Shown: positions 15,261 to 19,343 of the stretch, piece after piece
How positions within the stretch are numbered: position 1 is the first letter of the stretch
How the letters are laid out: each line of letters starts with the position of its first letter
From: Parafilimonas sp.
Lineage (GTDB): Bacteria; Bacteroidota; Bacteroidia; Chitinophagales; Chitinophagaceae
Direction: 5' to 3'
Assembly (NCBI GenBank): GCA_025927795.1
Contig: JAICKT010000031.1
Coordinates: forward strand, 1 to 19,343
DNA: 19,343 nt
Notes under the pieces: generated by a model
Database searches by the model: none
Told to the model about the DNA's origin: nothing
Seen by the model: only the letters and a program-made list of their open reading frames with translations
Made by a program: the position numbers and the translations under genes

Positions 15261-16055
15261 TTATTGCATTGTCATTACGGCAAGCGGTGAGTTGAATATA
15301 AATTGTTTTGAGCTGCTTCTATAATGGAAGGCGTGTTTTCTTGGCATTGTTAATATAAGATCTGAGTTATTTTTCTTTGCAAAATTTAAGACAGCACTAA
15401 AAATATTTTCATTTTTAATAAAATGAAATTGGGGATTTACCGGCTTTAAATAATTAGCTAATTCAGATATGCGTGCTGACATAACTTCGAATTTTTCTTC
15501 GCTATTATACACATGCACAATATCAAGTGAAGCTTTAAATGTATTTACTGTATTTATAATTTTTTCAATGGGCATATCATATAAATTCTCCAGGTTATGC
15601 GCCAGCAAAATCTTTTTTGGTAGTTTAAAGCTTATACCTTCAGGAACGATTATAATCGGGCATGTAAGATTTTTAGACAAATAGACTGTTATACTTCCTA
15701 TGAAAAACTTTTCTATTAAAGTTGTACCATGTGTAGCCATAACTACTGCAAGAGGATTTACATAGTCACACATTTTAATTATTTCATTCTCTATCAATCC
15801 TGTCACCTGCTTTGAGCTTACAGCAATTTTTCCGTGCGTTCTTTCAATCAGATCACTTTTTATCGAATCCAGTTTCTTTTCTATTCCAAATTCATCTATT
15901 GTCGGCTCAGCGTAACCACCTTTTCTGCTAAATGGCAATTCAGTTGCGTGTATAATTAAAAGCCTGGCATTTAAGTAAAGCGCCATATCTGTTGCATAAT
16001 TTGCTGCGTTTAATGAGATATCTGAAAAATCAGTAGGTGTTATTATCGTTTGCAT
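15261..16055 (-). CDS. Universal stress protein, tandem Usp domains
   Basis: A 264-residue cytoplasmic protein with two Usp folds. Domain 1 covers about 1-138 (MQTIITPTDFSDISLNAANY ... CPIIIVPEG). Domain 2 covers about 147-264 and is degenerate (LPKKILLAHNLENLYDMPIE ... SPLAVMTMQ). In domain 1 the nucleotide motif is partly kept: MATHG at 106-110 and IGS at 119-121, but the middle glycine of G-2x-G-9x-GS is replaced. It is therefore closer to an ATP-binding type than its paralogue at 3936-4736. It is first in a two-gene operon with the 121-residue protein and is divergent from the PNPOx-like gene. An Fnr-like operator and a -7 element lie directly upstream. Confidence 0.93.
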   Translation of the reverse strand: MQTIITPTDFSDISLNAANYATDMALYLNARLLIIHATELPFSRKGGYAEPTIDEFGIEKKLDSIKSDLIERTHGKIAVSSKQVTGLIENEIIKMCDYVNPLAVVMATHGTTLIEKFFIGSITVYLSKNLTCPIIIVPEGISFKLPKKILLAHNLENLYDMPIEKIINTVNTFKASLDIVHVYNSEEKFEVMSARISELANYLKPVNPQFHFIKNENIFSAVLNFAKKNNSDLILTMPRKHAFHYRSSSKQFIFNSPLAVMTMQ

Positions 16056-16072
16056 ATATGAATATTAATGTG

Positions 16073-16138
16073 TGAAATTATTTTTCTTAAACAAGCTCAT
16101 TCCTGATAACGGACAGAGCAAACCATGATTGATATCAT
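16073..16138 (-). promoter_or_regulatory. Tandem Fnr-like operator plus -7 element before the second Usp operon
   Basis: Seen: a perfect palindrome ATGAT-TGAT-ATCAT at 16125-16138 and a weaker box CTGAT-AACG-GACAG at 16103-16116, 22 bp apart. On the minus strand, after 22 intervening bases, TAATTTCA (16080-16073) fits TAnnTT, and the Usp ATG follows at 16055. The same arrangement occurs at 3113-3178, 5485-5550 and 16171-16236. Confidence 0.7.
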
Positions 16139-16170
16139 ATTCAAAAAAGCATTTGAAAAAATAAAGTGAG

Positions 16171-16236
16171 ATGACGAATGTCAACTTTTACCTTGATGTA
16201 TATCATAAATACGGCTTGCTAAGTCAGATACTTTTA
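16171..16236 (+). promoter_or_regulatory. Tandem Fnr-like operator plus -7 element before the PNPOx-like gene
   Basis: Seen: two good boxes, ATGAC-GAAT-GTCAA at 16171-16184 and TTGAT-GTAT-ATCAT at 16193-16206, 22 bp apart. After 22 intervening bases comes TACTTTTA at 16229-16236, one mismatch from TAnnTTTG. The implied transcription start near 16241 lies 11 nt before the ATG at 16252 and downstream of the ATG at 16171. This decides the gene start. It is the only pair in the window where both boxes are strong. Confidence 0.72.
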
Positions 16237-16251
16237 CAAAAATTAAACATC

Positions 16252-16719
16252 ATGTTTGGCCTTTTGAAAGACGATGCAATTGAAACCGTACTGCATCACC
16301 AAATAATCGGGCATATTGCTTGCCATGCAAACGACACAACTTATGTTGTGCCTATAAGTTATGCCTATGAAGATGGATATGTATACGCGCATACCCGGGA
16401 AGGAATGAAAATAAATATGATGCGGCAAAATCCTGCAGTCTGCTTTGAAGTGTACCGCATGGAAAACATGGGCAACTGGCAATGTGTGATTGGTTGGGGA
16501 AATTTTGAGGAAATTACAAATGAAAAAGAAAGGGCAGCTGCTCTAAATGTTCTATTGAAACGTGACCTGCCAATTATTACAAGCAAAACTGTTCAGCTTA
16601 CAAATGAATGGCCGTTTGTTCCTGAAGATCTAAATACAATACCTGGAATTGTATTTCGTATTAAGCTTACCAGGAAAACTGGCCGATATGAAAGAACGGA
16701 AGAAATAAACTGGTGGTAA
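16252..16719 (+). CDS. Pyridoxamine-5'-phosphate-oxidase-like FMN-binding protein
   Basis: A 155-residue split-barrel flavin-binding protein of the Nim/PNPOx-like group. The pattern is MFGLLKDDAIETVLHHQIIG, then HIACHANDTTYVVPISYAYE, then YVYAHTREGMKINMMRQNPA, then VCFEV and WQCVIGWGNFEEI. This corresponds step for step to the family core. The C-terminus VFRIKLTRKTGRYER is also typical. An upstream in-frame ATG at 16171 would add 27 residues. I reject it because that region holds two operator boxes and a -7 element, and because the family normally starts at this MFG. Members bind FMN or haem and act as reductases or in resistance to nitro compounds; the exact reaction here is unknown. It is divergent from a Usp operon and probably co-regulated with it. 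Confidence 0.85.
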   Translation: MFGLLKDDAIETVLHHQIIGHIACHANDTTYVVPISYAYEDGYVYAHTREGMKINMMRQNPAVCFEVYRMENMGNWQCVIGWGNFEEITNEKERAAALNVLLKRDLPIITSKTVQLTNEWPFVPEDLNTIPGIVFRIKLTRKTGRYERTEEINWW

Positions 16720-16740
16720 AAATAAATATGTAGCATAGAT

Positions 16741-17042
16741 TTATTTTATCCAAAATTCATCTATCAAATCGTCTTTGCAAATTACAGCATGTGTTTCTAA
16801 TGCATTACCTATTGGTGCAACTGCGTTTCGCTTAGAACTTTTTCCAGGTGCGCAAATAATTCCCGCTTTTCATATCGTATGTTCGCTTCAACGTTGTTAG
16901 CAGGGTTTACTAAATCTGCATTAAATAAGAAAATAAAAACGGAATTGCCTTTATTTAAAAAGAGTGTCGTCGCTTCATTTAAAATATCATAAAAGAAAAA
17001 GATGAGTATAGATTTGTGAACGAATTTTTTTAAAGAATAGGG
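16741..17042 (-). pseudogene. Possible frameshifted remnant of an unknown gene
   Basis: The 408-bp gap between the PNPOx-like and sialidase genes has two overlapping minus-strand open frames with protein-like composition and no start codon. The first (17042-16809, 77 codons) includes NSVFIFLFNADLVNPANNVE and RYEKRELFAHLEKVLSE and ends at TAG 16811-16809. The second (16869-16741, 42 codons) includes AGIICAPGKSSKRNAVAPIG, then NALETHAVICKDDLIDEF, and ends at TAA 16743-16741. A frameshift between them would explain both. No family is recognised, so a decayed gene is likely but not certain. Nothing else was seen in this gap. Confidence 0.35.
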
Positions 17043-17127
17043 TTAATTAAATTATCGTATGTGCTCATCATTGAAATATTCTTGCAGATACAGGACTGAC
17101 GTAATTCGCCTGAAGAAGCAAAGTGCA

Positions 17128-18288
17128 ATGAAAAAATTATTTGTTATACCAGGTTTTATAGTGCTGAATGTTTTTGCAATTGCGCAGCAAAAAATTCCTG
17201 TGTTTGTTTCAGGAACAGAAGGGTATAAAACTTTTCGCATTCCCGCAATTATAAAAGCGCCCAATAACGATTTGCTTGCTTTCTGTGAAGGTCGCGTAAG
17301 TGGTTCCGGCGATTTTGGAAACATAGATATTGTGATGAAACGCAGCAGTGATAATGGGAAAACATGGAGCGCATTAAAAATTATTGTTGATAACGATTCG
17401 CTGCAGGCAGGCAATAGCGCACCGGTTGTTGACATGACTGATAGTGATTATCCCAACGGAGAAATTTTCTTATTTTATAATACAGGAAATAAAAATGAAA
17501 GCGAGGTAAGAAAAGGAAATGGCTTGCGCGAAGTTTGGTATCAAATTTCAACCGATAACGGCACCACATGGACCCATGCCGTAAACATAACAACGCAGGT
17601 GCATAAACCCAATCAACCGCAAATGAATGCTGCATATAATTTTAAAGAAGACTGGCGAAGTTTCGCAAACACGCCGGGTCATGCAATACAATTAACGCAT
17701 GGCAATTACAAGGGAAGAATTTATGTGGCAGCCAATCATTCGGCGGGCAACCCGCAGCCGCATTTTACAGATTATGTTGCCAATGGATTTTATACAGATG
17801 ACCACGGAAAAACTTTCCACATAAGCGATGATGTAAATATTCCCGGCAGTAACGAAAACATGGCAACGGAATTAAGCGACGATAAACTGATGCTTAACAT
17901 GCGCAATCAGCGTGGCGATATTAAAGCAAGAATTATTGCTATCAGTAACAATGGCGGCGAAACATGGGATACAGCATATCTTGACAAAAATCTTCCTGAC
18001 CCTGTTTGCCAGGGCAGTATATTAACTATCGGTGAAAAGAAAGGAAAAAAAATTCTTGCATTTTGCAATGCTGCGGATACATCAAAACGCGATAATCTTA
18101 CACTGCACATAAGCTTTGATGAAGGGAAAACGTGGACTAAAAATTATATTATTGATAGGAGCAAGCCTGGTTATAAAGGCGATTATACAGCATATTCAGA
18201 TATTGTGCAATTAAGCCAAAAAAAAATTGGTGTGCTGTATGAAAAAGATAATTATAAAGAAATTGTCTTCATCGTTGTGAAATGGTAA
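17128..18288 (+). CDS. Exo-alpha-sialidase (GH33-type neuraminidase)
   Basis: A 386-residue secreted glycosidase that releases terminal sialic acids. I place the start at ATG 17128 because it begins a signal peptide (MKKLFVIPGFIVLNVFAIAQ); the upstream ATG at 17059 adds an unlikely 23 residues. The FRIP motif at 36-39 carries the first Arg of the triad (R37). D62 in SGSGDFGNIDIV is the likely acid/base residue. R259 and R321 are candidates for the other two Arg residues, and Y356 (TAYSD) with nearby E248 for the nucleophile pair. Five Asp-box-like loops support the six-bladed propeller: SSDNGKTW (73-80), STDNGTTW (141-148), TDDHGKTF (223-230), SNNGGETW (273-280) and SFDEGKTW (329-336). The gene is convergent with the TcA-type toxin gene, with a 118-bp gap. 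Confidence 0.93.
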   Translation: MKKLFVIPGFIVLNVFAIAQQKIPVFVSGTEGYKTFRIPAIIKAPNNDLLAFCEGRVSGSGDFGNIDIVMKRSSDNGKTWSALKIIVDNDSLQAGNSAPVVDMTDSDYPNGEIFLFYNTGNKNESEVRKGNGLREVWYQISTDNGTTWTHAVNITTQVHKPNQPQMNAAYNFKEDWRSFANTPGHAIQLTHGNYKGRIYVAANHSAGNPQPHFTDYVANGFYTDDHGKTFHISDDVNIPGSNENMATELSDDKLMLNMRNQRGDIKARIIAISNNGGETWDTAYLDKNLPDPVCQGSILTIGEKKGKKILAFCNAADTSKRDNLTLHISFDEGKTWTKNYIIDRSKPGYKGDYTAYSDIVQLSQKKIGVLYEKDNYKEIVFIVVKW

Positions 18289-18313
18289 GACGCAATTATT
18301 TTGTTTGCTTGAT

Positions 18314-18360
18314 TGATTAATTCAAACGTGGTTATTAAAAACAGAAATGACCATTAATCA
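18314..18360. repeat. Inverted repeat between convergent genes, possible terminator
   Basis: TGATTAAT (18314-18321) and ATTAATCA (18353-18360) are perfect inverted copies. Inside them GGTTATT pairs with AATGACC with one mismatch and a bulge on one side. The element lies between the stop codons of the sialidase and toxin genes. It could act as a weak bidirectional terminator, but no clear T run follows on either strand. Confidence 0.3.
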
Positions 18361-18406
18361 GTTGATGGTGCAATTTCGCTGCTATTTTTTTAGTGTATCA
18401 GTTCAT

Positions 18407-19343
18407 TTATCCCACACTATATTTTATCAAAACATACATATCTTTTATATCGCCGGATGTAAATGCTGTGTTGCCAGGCTTAATAATTTTCCATGTGCCT
18501 AATGTATTATTCCCCCATGATTGAGACATTGGACTTGCAACAAGCAATGCACCAAACGCTGGATTGGCGGCGAATGAAAAATTATTGTTTGTAATATTTC
18601 CCGGCGATGTTACATGCAATTGCGGTGTTGGATTTATTGCATCAGCATACAACGATACACTCGTAATTTTCAAATTGGATTGCGAAACAAAAAATGGAAG
18701 CCTGTTTGTATCAATTTGCATTGCGCATGTTTGATCTCCTGTATTTGCATCAGGCTGATTTAAGAATGCGTACCATTCTGTCGGGAACTCATGCTTTAAA
18801 CTAAACAACTGTGAAAGCCCCGTGTCTTTCAAACTCACCAACATTTTATTAATGTTATTTGAAAGATTAGTTGATGCATTTGCCTTTAGTGCATCGCCAC
18901 CTTCACGTGCTGTATATTTTAATTGAATGATGACATCTGAAATGGTGTTGTAATCAAATTGCTGCAACAACTTATTTGTTGTGTTCGCAAATGGAAATTG
19001 CAAATGCCATTTACTGATGGCACCGGCGCCTTCAAACGGAAGATATCTTTCATCACGAAAATTCAATTCAAACAAACCTGTATCTGTTTGCCCATGACTT
19101 AACGCAATTGATTGTGATGTGCCACCACTATCTCTGAAACGCGGATCATCTGCAGGAATTCCATTCACAGATTTGCGCGGATATTTCTTGGCATCGGCAA
19201 CGCTTGTTCCATCAATACGAATAGAATTATTCATCAATGTTAATGTGCAACCAATTGTTGTGTACGGACCAGCCACACATGGAATAGATAAGCTTACAGA
19301 TTTTAATCTTCTGAAATAATGTCCCGGGTAATCTATATCAAAT
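18407..19343 (-). CDS. Tc toxin subunit A (TcA), C-terminal TcB-binding region, partial
   Basis: A 311-codon frame on the minus strand, open through the window edge and ending at TAA 18409-18407; the true start lies outside. An internal GTG at 19276 is not the start, since the frame continues upstream with IDYPGHYFRRLKSVSLSIPC. That block, followed by AGPYTTIGCTLTL, ADDPRFRDSGGTSQSIALS, TGLFELNFRDERYLPFEGAG, FDYNTISDVIIQLKYTAREG and the end DMYVLIKYSVG, matches the conserved C-terminus of TcA proteins (TcdA/XptA type). This is the beta-sheet end that docks the TcB-TcC cocoon. Whole TcA proteins exceed 2,000 residues and form pentameric translocation channels. TcB, TcC or other toxin genes would be expected just beyond the right edge. 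Confidence 0.88.
   Translation of the reverse strand, partial: FDIDYPGHYFRRLKSVSLSIPCVAGPYTTIGCTLTLMNNSIRIDGTSVADAKKYPRKSVNGIPADDPRFRDSGGTSQSIALSHGQTDTGLFELNFRDERYLPFEGAGAISKWHLQFPFANTTNKLLQQFDYNTISDVIIQLKYTAREGGDALKANASTNLSNNINKMLVSLKDTGLSQLFSLKHEFPTEWYAFLNQPDANTGDQTCAMQIDTNRLPFFVSQSNLKITSVSLYADAINPTPQLHVTSPGNITNNNFSFAANPAFGALLVASPMSQSWGNNTLGTWKIIKPGNTAFTSGDIKDMYVLIKYSVG

Noticed and set aside
16171..16251. N-terminal extension of the PNPOx-like frame
   Set aside because: The region holds two operator boxes and a -7 element, and family members start at the later Met.
17059..17127. Upstream start of the sialidase frame
   Set aside because: The added residues would mask a clear signal peptide that begins at 17128.
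18361..18379. Similarity of GATGGTGCAA-containing segments near 7942 and 18363
   Set aside because: Only about a dozen bases in common, with no inverted ends or gene context; probably chance.
1..19343. CRISPR arrays, tRNA or rRNA genes, insertion sequences
   Set aside because: No regularly spaced repeats, no cloverleaf or rRNA-like sequence, and no transposase or paired terminal repeats were found by reading.

Overview
The window looks like chromosomal DNA of a Bacteroidota bacterium, most likely from the Chitinophagaceae or a related family. The base composition is AT-rich, Shine-Dalgarno sites are absent or weak, and -7 elements of the TAnnTTtg type can be found. Other typical features are signal-peptide beta-barrel proteins ending in Phe, a MacB/FtsX-type permease with duplicated GxRKxxGA motifs, tandem-domain universal stress proteins (Usp), and a response regulator fused to a Crp/Fnr module. 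No tRNA, rRNA, CRISPR array, insertion sequence or integrase was seen.

Layout. 124-3078 (minus): a GerW/YtfJ-family protein and a P-type cation ATPase. 3200-5247 (plus): an outer-membrane-type protein, a Usp and a HEAT-like protein. 5573-7877 (plus): a cytochrome c, an outer-membrane beta-barrel, a small lipoprotein cytochrome c and a coiled-coil protein. 8063-8221 (minus): the C-terminal remnant of a CPBP-type membrane protease. 8278-10665 (plus): an ABC permease. 12988-10874 (minus): an operon of a short-chain dehydrogenase, a membrane protein, a 60-residue Cys/His protein and a DoxX-like membrane protein, followed by a terminator. 13342-13611 (minus): a small gene broken by one TGA. 13805-14854 (plus): the REC-Crp regulator. 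16055-14884 (minus): a second Usp with a small partner. 16252-16719 (plus): an FMN-binding PNPOx-like protein. 17128-18288 (plus): a GH33-type sialidase. 18407 to the window end (minus): the C-terminus of a TcA-type insecticidal toxin subunit.

The most striking signal is a repeated operator architecture. Six intergenic sites carry two Fnr-like half-palindrome pairs (nTGAY-N4-RTCAn, one often degenerate) whose centres are exactly 22 bp apart. At five of the six, a Bacteroidota-type -7 element (TAnnTT) begins after exactly 22 intervening bases. These operators precede the outer-membrane/Usp operon, the cytochrome operon, the dehydrogenase operon, the broken small gene (shared with the regulator), the second Usp operon and the PNPOx gene. 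They plausibly define a local redox or stress regulon controlled by the REC-Crp fusion encoded in its midst. This operator set also fixes the start of the PNPOx gene.

The right-hand end (sialidase and TcA toxin) lacks these operators and looks like a separate, host- or glycan-interaction module.
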